A stretch of DNA of 64,000 nucleotides, taken from the NCBI RefSeq assembly GCF_044454545.1, contig NZ_JBITDV010000002.1, positions 806,001-870,000 on the forward strand, given 5' to 3'. Both the position numbers and the translations under genes were made by a program. Below, one piece after another: positions 22,782-31,493 of the stretch. Below the pieces are notes generated by a model that worked only from the letters and a program-made list of their open reading frames with translations, was not told the DNA's origin and ran no database searches. Position 1 is the stretch's first letter, and each line of letters begins with the position of its first letter. This DNA is from Cryptosporangium sp044454545 (GTDB lineage: Bacteria > Actinomycetota > Actinomycetes > Mycobacteriales > Cryptosporangiaceae).

Positions 22782-24818
22782 GTGTCCGCAACCCCTTCCG
22801 CGCCCGTGACCGCCGCCGTCGTGGTGCCGGCCGGGACGACGGCCGCGGACGCGCTGAGTGCGGCGGGGGTACCCCTCGAGGGCGGCCAGGCGGCCGTCGT
22901 CGTCCGCGACGCCGAGGGCGTGCTGCGCGACCTGGAGTGGGCTCCGGAGGCCGATGCCCAGGTCGAGCCGGTGTTCATGAGCGAACCCGACGGCCTGAAC
23001 GTGCTCCGCCACTCCACCGCCCACGTCCTCGCCCAGGCCGTGCAGGACGTCTTCCCCGGCACCCTGCTGGGCATCGGCCCGCCGATCGAGAACGGCTTCT
23101 ACTACGACTTCCTGCCCGAGAAGCCGTTCACCCCGGACGACCTGAAGCGCATCGAGAAGCGCATGCAGGAGATCGTCAAGGCGAACCAGCGCTTCCACCG
23201 GCGCCCGATCAGCGACGACGAGGCCCGCCACGAGCTGGCGCACGAGCGCTTCAAGCTGGAACTGATCGACCTCAAGGGCAACAACGACGCCGAGGGCGCG
23301 GACGTCGAGGTCGGCGAAGGCGCGCTGACCATGTACGACAACCTCGACCGCAAGACCGGCGATCGGGTCTGGACCGACCTGTGCCGCGGCCCGCACGTGC
23401 CCACCACCCGCAACATCCCGGCGTTCAGCCTGCAGCGCTCGGCCGCCGCCTACTGGCGGGGGAGCGAGAAGAACCCCCAGCTCCAGCGCATCTACGGCAC
23501 CGCCTGGCCGTCCCGCGACGCGCTCAAGGAGTACCAGCACCGCCTCGAGGAGGCCGCCAAGCGCGACCACCGCAAGCTCGGCGCCGAGCTCGACCTGTTC
23601 AGCTTCCCGGACGAACTCGGCTCGGGCCTGCCGGTGTTCCACCCCAAGGGCGGCATCATCCGCCGCGAGATGGAGAACTACTCCCGGCAGCGCCACGAGG
23701 AGGCGGGGTACTCGTTCGTCAACACCCCGCACATCACCAAGGGTCATCTCTACCAGGTCAGCGGCCACCTCGACTGGTACGCCGACGGCATGTTCCCTCC
23801 CATGGAGCTCGAGGGCGCGAGCTACTACCTCAAGCCGATGAACTGCCCGATGCACGACCTGATCTACCGGTCGCGCGGGCGGTCCTACCGTGAGCTGCCG
23901 CTGCGGATGTTCGAGTTCGGCACCGTGTACCGGTACGAGAAGTCCGGCGTCATCCACGGGCTGACCCGCGTCCGCGGCCTGACCATGGACGACGCGCACA
24001 TCTTCTGCGCCCAGGACCAGATCGAGGGTGAGCTGACCTCGCTGCTCCAGTTCGTGCTGGACCTGCTCAAGGACTACGGGCTCGAGGACTTCTACCTGGA
24101 GCTCTCGACCAAGAACCCGGAGAAGTACATCGGGGACGACGACGTCTGGGAGGTCGCGACCGAGACCCTCCGCCGGGTCGCCACCGAGTCCGGCCTCGAC
24201 CTGGTGCCCGACCCGGGCGGCGCGGCGTTCTACGGCCCGAAGATCTCGGTGCAGGCCCGGGACGCGATCGGCCGCACCTGGCAGATGTCGACGATCCAGC
24301 TCGACTTCATGCTGCCCGAGCGGTTCGAGCTCGAGTACCAGGCCGCCGACGGCTCGCGCCAGCGTCCGGTGATGATCCACCGCGCGCTGTTCGGCTCGAT
24401 CGAGCGGTTCTTCGGGGTGCTGACCGAGCACTACGCCGGGGCGTTCCCGGCCTGGCTCGCGCCGGTGCAGGCGGTGGGGATCCCGATCGGTGACAACCAC
24501 GTCGAGTACCTGGACGAGTTCGCGGCCCGGCTCAAGCAGCAGGGCATCCGCGTCGAGGTCGACTCCGCGTCCGACCGGATGCAGAAGAAGATCCGGAACG
24601 CCCAGAAGCAGAAGGTGCCGTTCATGGTGATCGCGGGTGACGACGACGTCGCCGCCGGCACGGTGTCGTTCCGCTACCGCGACGGCTCCCAGCGCAACGG
24701 CGTCCCGCTGGAGGCCGCGATCACGCACATCGTGGAGGTCGTCCGCTCCCGCACGAACGAAGGCCCGTCCGCGCCTCCGGAGACCACCGTCGCCGACGGC
24801 ATCCTCTCCGAGGCCTGA
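22782..24818 (+). CDS. thrS: Threonyl-tRNA synthetase
   Basis: Charges tRNA-Thr in the cytoplasm. 678 residues with the full bacterial layout: TGS-like N-terminus, editing domain (VLRHSTAHVLAQAVQDVFPG; the downstream CRGPHVPTT), catalytic core with motif 2 FEFGTVYRYEKSG and motif 3 MIHRALFGSIERFFGVL, and anticodon-binding C-terminus. Zinc ligands are in MNCPMHD and the motif 3 histidine. GGAGGAG precedes the GTG start. The gene normally leads the HIT-pgsA-patA-pimA order in actinobacteria; here HIT and an EF-G-like gene intervene on the opposite strand. Confidence 0.98.
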   Translation: MSATPSAPVTAAVVVPAGTTAADALSAAGVPLEGGQAAVVVRDAEGVLRDLEWAPEADAQVEPVFMSEPDGLNVLRHSTAHVLAQAVQDVFPGTLLGIGPPIENGFYYDFLPEKPFTPDDLKRIEKRMQEIVKANQRFHRRPISDDEARHELAHERFKLELIDLKGNNDAEGADVEVGEGALTMYDNLDRKTGDRVWTDLCRGPHVPTTRNIPAFSLQRSAAAYWRGSEKNPQLQRIYGTAWPSRDALKEYQHRLEEAAKRDHRKLGAELDLFSFPDELGSGLPVFHPKGGIIRREMENYSRQRHEEAGYSFVNTPHITKGHLYQVSGHLDWYADGMFPPMELEGASYYLKPMNCPMHDLIYRSRGRSYRELPLRMFEFGTVYRYEKSGVIHGLTRVRGLTMDDAHIFCAQDQIEGELTSLLQFVLDLLKDYGLEDFYLELSTKNPEKYIGDDDVWEVATETLRRVATESGLDLVPDPGGAAFYGPKISVQARDAIGRTWQMSTIQLDFMLPERFELEYQAADGSRQRPVMIHRALFGSIERFFGVLTEHYAGAFPAWLAPVQAVGIPIGDNHVEYLDEFAARLKQQGIRVEVDSASDRMQKKIRNAQKQKVPFMVIAGDDDVAAGTVSFRYRDGSQRNGVPLEAAITHIVEVVRSRTNEGPSAPPETTVADGILSEA

Positions 24819-24823
24819 GGGCG

Positions 24824-24844
24824 GCCCGGCCACCCTGGCCGGGC
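24824..24844. terminator. Hairpin after thrS
   Basis: Arms 24824-24832 and 24836-24844 form a perfect 9-bp GC stem with a 3-base loop, 6 bases beyond the thrS stop and 24 bases before the 3' end of the convergent HIT gene. Confidence 0.65.
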
Positions 24845-24868
24845 TCCGGGTCAGCGCGAAGGAACCGG

Positions 24869-25435
24869 CTACGGGCGGGCGGTTTCGGCTACGTCAGCCC
24901 ATGCGGCGGCGAGCAGCGCGCGGGTCTCGCCCAGCAGTTCGGGCAGCACCTTGGTCTGGCCCACCACCGGCATGAAGTTCGTGTCGCCGCCCCACCTCGG
25001 CACCACGTGCTGGTGCAGGTGGGCGGCGATGCCCGCGCCGGCCACCGACCCCTGGTTCATCCCGACGTTGAACCCGTGCGCACCCGAAGCCTTCCGCACC
25101 GCGCGCATCGCGTCCTGCGTGAACGCGCCCAGTTCGGCCACTTCGGTGGCGTCCAGATCGGGGTAGTCGGCGACGTGCCGGTAGGGCACGACCATCAGGT
25201 GCCCGGAGTTGTAGGGGTACAGGTTCAGCAGCGCGTACACCGCGGAGCCCCGGGCGAGGATCAGGCCCTGCTCGTCGGGCAGCGACGGCATCACGCAGAA
25301 CGGGCACCCGTCGGCGTCGTCACCGGCGGGCTTGTTCTCACCCTTGATGTACGCCATCCGGTGCGGCGTCCACAGCCGCTGGAAGGCGTCGGGGTCGCCT
25401 GCTCCCCGCTGGGATTCGATCTGCGGACCCGTCAT
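24869..25435 (-). CDS. HIT domain protein, AP4A-phosphorylase-like
   Basis: 188 residues from the ATG at 25435 (MTGPQIESQRG). The histidine triad is HLHQHVVPRW, with CPFC upstream (about 41-44) and NLYPYNSGHLMVVPYRHVAD, typical of the actinobacterial HIT proteins encoded beside pgsA. These enzymes hydrolyse or phosphorolyse nucleotide-phosphate bonds such as in Ap4A. The gene is inverted relative to thrS and pgsA, unlike the usual co-directional order, and starts 10 bases after the EF-G-like gene's stop, so the two probably share a transcript. Confidence 0.92.
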   Translation of the reverse strand: MTGPQIESQRGAGDPDAFQRLWTPHRMAYIKGENKPAGDDADGCPFCVMPSLPDEQGLILARGSAVYALLNLYPYNSGHLMVVPYRHVADYPDLDATEVAELGAFTQDAMRAVRKASGAHGFNVGMNQGSVAGAGIAAHLHQHVVPRWGGDTNFMPVVGQTKVLPELLGETRALLAAAWADVAETARP

Positions 25436-25445
25436 GCCTGCGATC

Positions 25446-27674
25446 CTAGGACTGCGCGGACAGCGCCTTCGTGACCAGGCTCGGCGGCATCGGCTCATAG
25501 CGGGCGAATGTCCGGGTGAACGTCGCCGTCCCCGACGTCAGCGAGCGGACCTCGGGGGAGTAGCGCACCAGCTCGGCCGCGGGCACCTCGGCGTGGATGA
25601 TCGTCCGCTCGTGCTCGTCGGGCTCGGTGCCCAGCACGCGGCCGCGGCGCCCGGACAGGTCGCTCATCACGGCGCCGACGTGGGTGTCGGGCACCGTGAT
25701 GTCGACCTCGTCGACCGGCTCCAGCAGGCTGACCGCCCCGGCCGACGCGGCCTCGCGCAGCGCCAGCGCACCGGCCAGCTGGAACGCCGCGTCGGAGGAG
25801 TCGACGCTGTGGGCCTTGCCGTCGACGAGCGTCACCCGGATGTCGACGACCGGGAAGCCGGACGCGAGCCCCCGCTCCATCTGCTGCCGGACGCCCTTCT
25901 GCACCGACGGGATGTACTGGTGCGGCACCGCGCCACCGACCACCCGGTCGACGAACTCGAACCCGCCGCCGGTCGCCAGCGGCTCGATCTCGAGGTCGCA
26001 GATCGCGTACTGCCCGTGGCCGCCGGACTGCTTCACGTGCCGCCCGTGGCCCTTGGCCGGGCCGGCGAACGTCTCCCGCAGCGACACCCGCACCGGCTCG
26101 GTGCCCAGCTCGACGCCGCCCGCCCGCAACCGGTCGAGGACGACGTCCGCGTGCGCTTCGCCCATCGTCCAGAGCACCAGCTGGCCGGTCTCGGGGTTGC
26201 GTTCCATCCGCAGCGTGGCGTCACCGGCCACCAGGCGGGACAGGTTCTTGGCCAGGGCGTCCTCGTCGGAGCGGGTCTTCGCCACGACCGCGACCGGCAG
26301 CAGCGGTTCCGGCAGCTCCCACGGCGCGACCAGCAGCGGCCGGTCCTTCGACGAGATCGTGTCGCCGGTCTCCGCGCTGCCGACCTTGGTGAGCGCGCAG
26401 AGATCACCGGCGACCGCGTACGGCACCTCCCGCAGCGACGTCCCCAGCGGCGAGTACAGGTGCGCGGCCCGCTCGTCGGCGTCGTGGTCGGCCTCGGCCA
26501 CCGGGCGGACGCCGTGGCCGGAGACGTGCACGGTGTCTTCCGCGCGCAGCGTCCCGGAGAAGAGCCGGACCAGCGAGACGCGTCCGACGTACGGGTCGAC
26601 GGTCGTCTTCACGACCTCGGCGACCAGCGGACCGGCCGGGTCGGCGGTGAGCGGGTCGATCGGGTCACCGTCGATCGTGGTCACGGCCGGGGCCGGACGC
26701 TCGTCCGGCGGCGGGCAGGCGCGGACGATGCCGTCGAGCAGCTCGGCCAGGCCGACGCCGGTGCTCGGGTCGGCCGGCAGCACCGGGTAGAACGAGCCGC
26801 GGGACACCGCGGTCTCCAGGTCGGAGATCAGCACCAGCGGGTCGATGTCTTCGCCGGCCAGGTACCGGTCCATCAGGGTCTCGTCTTCGCTCTCGGCGAT
26901 GATTCCCTCGATCAGCGTGTTGCGGGCCTCCTCGATCAGCTCCAGGTGCTCGGGGTCGGCCGCGCGGATCACCGGCTCGGTGCCGCCGCCGCTGTAGTCG
27001 TAGATCGACTGGGTGATCAGCCCGATCAGCCCGACCGTGCGGGTCCGCTCGGTCGCGCCGTCGATGCCGCCGAGGAAGTCCGCGAGGGACTGTTTGCCCT
27101 CGGCCGGGGGCGCGTTCTCGTCGACCTCGTGCACCGGCAGGTAGAGTGGCAGCACACCCTCCCCGAAGACCCGCTGGCAGATCGCCACCGCCTCGTCGAA
27201 GTCCGCGCGCGGATGGTCGAGTCGCGTGACGACCACCGCGCGGGGCATGCCCACCCGGGCGCACTCCTCCCAGAGCGCGATCGTGCTGGCGTCCACCCCG
27301 TCGACGGCGGAGATCACGAACAGCGCCGCGTCGGCGGCGCGCAGCCCGGCCCGGAGCTCACCGACGAAGTCGGCGTAGCCGGGGGTGTCGAGCAGGTTGA
27401 TCTTCACGCCGCGGTAGAGCACCGGTGCGAGCTGCAGCGTCACCGACCGCTGCTGCCGGACCGCGGCCGGGTCGCTGTCGCACACCGTCGTGCCGTCGAC
27501 GACCGACCCGGCCCGCGCGATCGTGCCGGTGGCGACCAGCAGCGCCTCGACCAGCGTCGTTTTCCCCGCGCCGGAGTGCCCGACCAGCACCACGTTGCGG
27601 AGCTGCCGCGGATCGTCCACGACCGGGCCGGTGGTATGAGCCCGGTCGGGGCTGTTCGTCACTTTTTGCGCCAT
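25446..27674 (-). CDS. Elongation factor G-like GTPase (EF-G2 type)
   Basis: 742 residues with EF-G domain order. G1 is GHSGAGKTTL (about 32-41) and G3 is DTPGYADF. G4 is TRLD rather than NKxD, and the switch I block is QQRSVTLQLAPV rather than the RGITI form, marking the second EF-G-like group of actinobacteria rather than fusA. The C-terminal domains follow: HGRHVKQSGGHGQYAICDLE, IPSVQKGVRQQMERG, EVDITVPDTHVGAVMSDLSG. A good GAGGAGG precedes ATG 27674. Its exact job in translation is unsettled in the family; housekeeping EF-G is expected elsewhere. Confidence 0.92.
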   Translation of the reverse strand: MAQKVTNSPDRAHTTGPVVDDPRQLRNVVLVGHSGAGKTTLVEALLVATGTIARAGSVVDGTTVCDSDPAAVRQQRSVTLQLAPVLYRGVKINLLDTPGYADFVGELRAGLRAADAALFVISAVDGVDASTIALWEECARVGMPRAVVVTRLDHPRADFDEAVAICQRVFGEGVLPLYLPVHEVDENAPPAEGKQSLADFLGGIDGATERTRTVGLIGLITQSIYDYSGGGTEPVIRAADPEHLELIEEARNTLIEGIIAESEDETLMDRYLAGEDIDPLVLISDLETAVSRGSFYPVLPADPSTGVGLAELLDGIVRACPPPDERPAPAVTTIDGDPIDPLTADPAGPLVAEVVKTTVDPYVGRVSLVRLFSGTLRAEDTVHVSGHGVRPVAEADHDADERAAHLYSPLGTSLREVPYAVAGDLCALTKVGSAETGDTISSKDRPLLVAPWELPEPLLPVAVVAKTRSDEDALAKNLSRLVAGDATLRMERNPETGQLVLWTMGEAHADVVLDRLRAGGVELGTEPVRVSLRETFAGPAKGHGRHVKQSGGHGQYAICDLEIEPLATGGGFEFVDRVVGGAVPHQYIPSVQKGVRQQMERGLASGFPVVDIRVTLVDGKAHSVDSSDAAFQLAGALALREAASAGAVSLLEPVDEVDITVPDTHVGAVMSDLSGRRGRVLGTEPDEHERTIIHAEVPAAELVRYSPEVRSLTSGTATFTRTFARYEPMPPSLVTKALSAQS

Positions 27675-27937
27675 CGGGTGCCTCCTCGCGCTCGCTGGGA
27701 CGCCCCGAGGGCGGCCAGAGCGCGCGTCCGGCCGCGCCGCCGGAGAAAGGTCGATGTGACCGATCCCACACCGCAGCCCCCGTTCGGGGCAAGCCCGGCG
27801 GGGGCGCCGGATCGATTCTGTCGGGCCGGGCCCGCGCGCGCCGGGTAAGGTCACCCTTCCTTCGGCGGGGCCGAGGGGCGCGACCTGGTAGCGGATATCG
27901 TGAGCGGGCCCCCGTTTCCCTTCGAGAACGGATCCGC

Positions 27938-28696
27938 ATGTCCAACGTCCTGTCGCGCTCCCGGATCCAGCGGGTGACCGGCCCGGTCGGTGCCGCACTG
28001 GTGCGCACCGGTCTGACCCCGGACGCGATGACGCTCATCGGGACGACCGGCGTCGTGCTGTCGTCGATCTTCCTGGTCGTTCCGGGGCACGTGCTCGCCG
28101 GTGGCCTCGCGATCACGTTCTTCGCGCTGACCGACATGCTCGACGGTGCGATGGCCCGCGCCCGCGGCTGGTCCAGCCGATGGGGCGCGTTCCTCGACTC
28201 GACCTGCGACCGCCTGGCCGACGCGTCGATCTTCGCCGGAGCCGCGTACTGGCTGTTCCGCGAGGGACGCGACTCGGCCGGCATCGCCGCGCTGCTCTGC
28301 CTGATCACCGGCGTCCTGGTCTCGTACGCGAAGGCCAGGGCCGAGGGCCTGGGCCTCACCGCCAACGTCGGCATCGCCGAGCGCACCGAGCGGCTGGTGC
28401 TGGTCGGGGTCGGTGGCGTGCTCGAGGTGCTCGGGGTACCGGGCGGTATCGAGTGGATCCTGTGGCTGCTCACCGCGCTCGCGGCGTTCACGGTTGGGCA
28501 GCGCGTGAAAGCGGTCTGGGACCAGACCAAGGACGACAGGGTGCGCCCGGCCCGCCCGCTCGACACCGGCCCGCTGCCACCGCCGGGGTCGGAGACCCGG
28601 GCCGACCAAACCCCGGCCGCGCAAACTCCGGCCGCGCAAACTCCGGCAGCGGAGACCCCGGCAGCGGAGACCCCGGCGACCGGAGAGCACGCGTGA
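27938..28696 (+). CDS. pgsA: Phosphatidylinositol phosphate synthase (CDP-alcohol phosphotransferase)
   Basis: Joins CDP-diacylglycerol and inositol phosphate in the membrane, the first step to phosphatidylinositol and its mannosides. 252 residues with about six membrane segments. The family signature is complete: DMLDGAMARARG then GAFLDSTCDRLAD. The gene order with an acyltransferase and a PimA-like mannosyltransferase supports the inositol-specific role. The C-terminus is a tail of five TPAAQ/TPAAE-type pentapeptides encoded by 15-bp repeats at 28610-28684. The stop overlaps the next start as GTGA. Confidence 0.93.
   Translation: MSNVLSRSRIQRVTGPVGAALVRTGLTPDAMTLIGTTGVVLSSIFLVVPGHVLAGGLAITFFALTDMLDGAMARARGWSSRWGAFLDSTCDRLADASIFAGAAYWLFREGRDSAGIAALLCLITGVLVSYAKARAEGLGLTANVGIAERTERLVLVGVGGVLEVLGVPGGIEWILWLLTALAAFTVGQRVKAVWDQTKDDRVRPARPLDTGPLPPPGSETRADQTPAAQTPAAQTPAAETPAAETPATGEHA
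28610..28684 (+). repeat. 15-bp in-frame tandem repeat in pgsA
   Basis: Five units of ACYCCGGCCGCGCAA/ACCCCGGCAGCGGAG type encode T-P-A-A-Q/E at the PgsA C-terminus. The unit is a multiple of three, so copy number can change without frameshift. Confidence 0.85.
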
Positions 28697-29622
28697 ACGA
28701 GCGCATCACCGGCGCTGCCTACGCGGCCGGGTGGAAGCTGGTGCGCGTGCTGCCGGGGAAACCGGTACTCGCGCTGTTCCGGACCGGTGCCGGGTGGTTC
28801 GCCGGGCGTGGTGGCGCGGGCCCGCGGCGGCTGTCCGCGAACCTGCGCCGAGTCGTCCCGGACGCCTCCGAGGCCGAGCTCGCCGACCTCACGAAACGCG
28901 GTCTGCAATCGTACGCCCGGTACTGGCACGAGGCGTTCCGGCTGCCGGACTGGTCGCACGAGGAGATCCAGCGCCGGTTCGTGCTGGAGAACGCCTCGCT
29001 GCTGGACGACGCGGTCGCGCGGGGCCACGGCGCGCTCGTCGCTCTCCCGCACGCGGCGAACTGGGACCTGGCCGGCGCCTGGGCCACGATCCACGGCATC
29101 CCGGTCACGACCGTCGCCGAGCGGCTCAAGCCCGAGGACCTCTACCAGCGGTTCCTGTCCTTCCGGCGGGCTCTCGGCATGGAGATCCTGCCGCTCACCG
29201 GCGGTGGCCGGCCCCCGTTGGACGTGCTCACCGAACGGGTCCGCGAGGGCCGCGTGGTCGTGCTGCTGGCCGACCGCGACCTGTCCGCCCGGGGCGTCGA
29301 GGTCGACTTCTTCGGCGAACGCACCAAGATGCCGGCCGGTCCCGCGGTGCTGGCGCTGCGCACGGGTGCACCGCTGTTCGGCCTCGCGCTCTGGAACGAC
29401 GGCCCGATCACCCGGGCCCGGCTGATCCCCGTCCCGGTCGAGGCGGATCCGACCGACGAACACCATCGGGACCCCGAGCGGGTCGCCGCCGTGACCCAGC
29501 TGGTCGCCGACGCGCTCGCCTCCGGGATCGCCGAGCATCCCGTCGACTGGCACATGCTCCAACCACTCTGGCTGGCCGACCTCCCACCCCGGCGCCGCCG
29601 GACCGCGGCTGTCGCTGACTGA
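28693..29622 (+). CDS. Phosphatidylinositol mannoside acyltransferase (PatA-like)
   Basis: 309 residues of the LpxL/HtrB acyltransferase family. The catalytic H-x4-D motif is in ALPHAANWDLAG (about 118-129), with VVVLLADRDLSARGVEVDFF and MPAGPAVLALRTGAP as substrate blocks. In actinobacteria the gene between pgsA and pimA acylates phosphatidylinositol mannosides on the cytoplasmic face of the membrane. It starts with GTG overlapping the pgsA stop by four bases and ends 19 bases before pimA, so the three form one operon. Confidence 0.93.
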   Translation: MNERITGAAYAAGWKLVRVLPGKPVLALFRTGAGWFAGRGGAGPRRLSANLRRVVPDASEAELADLTKRGLQSYARYWHEAFRLPDWSHEEIQRRFVLENASLLDDAVARGHGALVALPHAANWDLAGAWATIHGIPVTTVAERLKPEDLYQRFLSFRRALGMEILPLTGGGRPPLDVLTERVREGRVVVLLADRDLSARGVEVDFFGERTKMPAGPAVLALRTGAPLFGLALWNDGPITRARLIPVPVEADPTDEHHRDPERVAAVTQLVADALASGIAEHPVDWHMLQPLWLADLPPRRRRTAAVAD

Positions 29623-29641
29623 CCGCACGGAAGCGGACCCC

Positions 29642-30835
29642 ATGAGAGTCGGAATCGTCTGCCCCTACTCCTTCGACGTGCCGGGCGGCGTGCAGGCACA
29701 CGTCCGGGACCTGGCCGAGGCGCTGATCGGCCTCGGCCACGAGGTGTCGGTGCTGGCACCGGCGCTCGAGCCCGAGAACGGCCCGGCGCTGCCCGACTTC
29801 GTGGTGCCGGCCGGGCGTGCGGTGCCGGTGCCGTTCAACGGGTCGGTCGCGCGGCTGGCGTTCGGCCCGCTCGCGCTGACCCGGGTCCGGCGCTGGCTGC
29901 GCGACGGGCGGTTCGACGTCCTGCACGTCCACGAGCCGATCGCGCCCTCGCTCTCGCTGCTGGCCTGCGTCGTCGCGACCGGCCCCATCGTCGCCACGTT
30001 CCACACCGCGACCCAGCGGTCGCGCACCCTGGCCGCGGTGCACAGCGCACTGCAACCGGTGCTGGAGAAGATCACCGCCCGGATCGCGGTCTCGGCGCTG
30101 GCCCGCCGGGTCCAGGTCGAACACCTCGACGGGGGAGCGGTCGAGATCCCGAACGGCGTCGCGGTCGGCAAGTTCGCCGGTGCGGTGCCGCTGCCGGGCT
30201 GGCCCGGTGAGGGCGGAGCGCTGGGCTTCCTCGGCCGGTTCGGCGAGCCGCGCAAGGGCTTCGCGGTCCTCGCCGACGCGTTCGCGCTGCTGGCCCCCCA
30301 ACGGCCGGGGCTCCGGCTGCTGGTGGCCGGCCCCGGCGACGCCGACGACGCCCTGGACGCCGTCCCTCGTGCCCTGCGGCCCCGGGTGACGCTGCTCGGC
30401 ACGGTCTCTGAGACCGACAAGGCCCGCATGCTGCGCAGCGTCGACGTGTACGTGGCGCCCAACACCGGCGGCGAGTCGTTCGGAATCATCCTCACCGAGG
30501 CGATGGCGGCCGGTGCCACGATCGCCGCCAGCGACCTGGACGCGTTCCGCCGGGTCCTCGACGACGGCCGCGCGGGCGCGCTGTTCCCCACCGGGCAGCC
30601 CGCCGCGCTGGCCGAGTGCCTGAACCGCCTGCTCGACGACCCGGCGCAGCGCCGGGCCCTGGCCGCCACCGGCCAGGCGACCGTCGCCGCGTTCGACTGG
30701 CCGGTCGTCGCCGCCCGGGTGGTCGACGTGTACCAGAGCGCGATCGCGGCGTACCCGAGCGAGCCGACGGTGACCGACGCGGACGAGGTCTCCACCCACC
30801 GGCTGCCGCAGTACCTCCGCGAACGCTTGCGGTGA
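29642..30835 (+). CDS. pimA: Phosphatidylinositol alpha-mannosyltransferase
   Basis: GT4 glycosyltransferase that adds the first mannose from GDP-mannose to phosphatidylinositol. 397 residues, two Rossmann domains: GIVCPYSFDVPGGVQAHVRD at the start, HVHEPIAPSLSLLA, and the donor-site block APNTGGESFGIILTEAMAAG with conserved glutamates. The first residues and position after the PatA-like gene agree with mycobacterial PimA. It closes the PIM operon pgsA-patA-pimA. Confidence 0.94.
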   Translation: MRVGIVCPYSFDVPGGVQAHVRDLAEALIGLGHEVSVLAPALEPENGPALPDFVVPAGRAVPVPFNGSVARLAFGPLALTRVRRWLRDGRFDVLHVHEPIAPSLSLLACVVATGPIVATFHTATQRSRTLAAVHSALQPVLEKITARIAVSALARRVQVEHLDGGAVEIPNGVAVGKFAGAVPLPGWPGEGGALGFLGRFGEPRKGFAVLADAFALLAPQRPGLRLLVAGPGDADDALDAVPRALRPRVTLLGTVSETDKARMLRSVDVYVAPNTGGESFGIILTEAMAAGATIAASDLDAFRRVLDDGRAGALFPTGQPAALAECLNRLLDDPAQRRALAATGQATVAAFDWPVVAARVVDVYQSAIAAYPSEPTVTDADEVSTHRLPQYLRERLR

Positions 30836-30894
30836 TTACCTACTGTTCGCTGTCGTGACCATCACTGTGTAACAACTCTGATGCACAGCTGGGC

Positions 30895-30900
30895 TACAGT
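30895..30900 (+). promoter_or_regulatory. Candidate -10 element of a leaderless promoter
   Basis: TACAGT (TANNNT) lies 6 bases before the GTG at 30907 and no Shine-Dalgarno sequence is present, suggesting the LemA-like gene has its own leaderless transcript. Confidence 0.4.
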
Positions 30901-30906
30901 CGCCAC

Positions 30907-31410
30907 GTGGACTGGCCCGTTGTCGTCGCGCTGGCGCTCGTGCTCGTGCTCGTCTACGTCTGGTGGCTGTCCCGGCGCATCACCCGGCTGACCGCCCGCA
31001 CCGCCGCCGCCCTCGGTGCGCTCGACGAGCAGCTCGTCCGGCGCGCGAACGCCGCCGCCGAACTTCCCGCCGCCCACGAGGTCGCGGCCGTCGCGATCGG
31101 CAGCGGCCGCCCCGATTCCGACGCCCGCCAGGGCGCCGAGAACGACCTCGTCCGCGAGCTGCGCCACCTGGGCGCCGACGCACTGGCCGCGCCGGCCCTG
31201 CCGGCCGAGAACCGCCGTCTGGTCGTCGCCAGGCAGGTCTACAACGACGCCGTGCGAGACACCCGGTCGCTGCGCACCGCCCGGATCCCGCGGGCGTTCC
31301 GGCTCGGCACCGGTGCGCTGCCCCTGTACTTCGACGTCGACGAGGTCGATCTCGACCAGGTGGCCCACCAGCAGCAGACCGCCGAAGCCGCGACCCAGCC
31401 GGACCAATGA
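30907..31410 (+). CDS. LemA-like membrane-anchored protein
   Basis: 167 residues. One N-terminal membrane segment (WPVVVALALVLVLVYVWWL, about 3-21) is followed by a helical region. The C-terminal stretch ENRRLVVARQVYNDAVRDTR then FRLGTGALPLYFDVDEVD matches the end of LemA-family proteins (tENRIayARqrYNdaVrd, Yfe...). LemA proteins have an extracytoplasmic helical bundle of unknown molecular role. It sits between the PIM operon and pdxS and seems to have its own promoter. Confidence 0.65.
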   Translation: MDWPVVVALALVLVLVYVWWLSRRITRLTARTAAALGALDEQLVRRANAAAELPAAHEVAAVAIGSGRPDSDARQGAENDLVRELRHLGADALAAPALPAENRRLVVARQVYNDAVRDTRSLRTARIPRAFRLGTGALPLYFDVDEVDLDQVAHQQQTAEAATQPDQ

Positions 31411-31449
31411 GGGCTCAGTTGGCCCGCTGACCTGTCAAAGGGCAGCGGT

Positions 31450-31474
31450 AGAGTGGGTTCTGATCCCCCACTCT
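31450..31474. promoter_or_regulatory. Inverted repeat in the pdxST leader
   Basis: AGAGTGGG (31450-31457) and CCCACTCT (31467-31474) form a perfect 8-bp dyad around 9 bases. A TAGAGT -10-like hexamer overlaps its left arm, so it could be an operator as well as a leader hairpin. Confidence 0.4.
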
Positions 31475-31493
31475 TATCGAAAGGCGTCGCACC

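Noticed and set aside
25332..27848. An 838-codon plus-strand frame opposite the EF-G-like gene
   Set aside because: Antisense shadow: the opposite strand carries all EF-G motifs in order.
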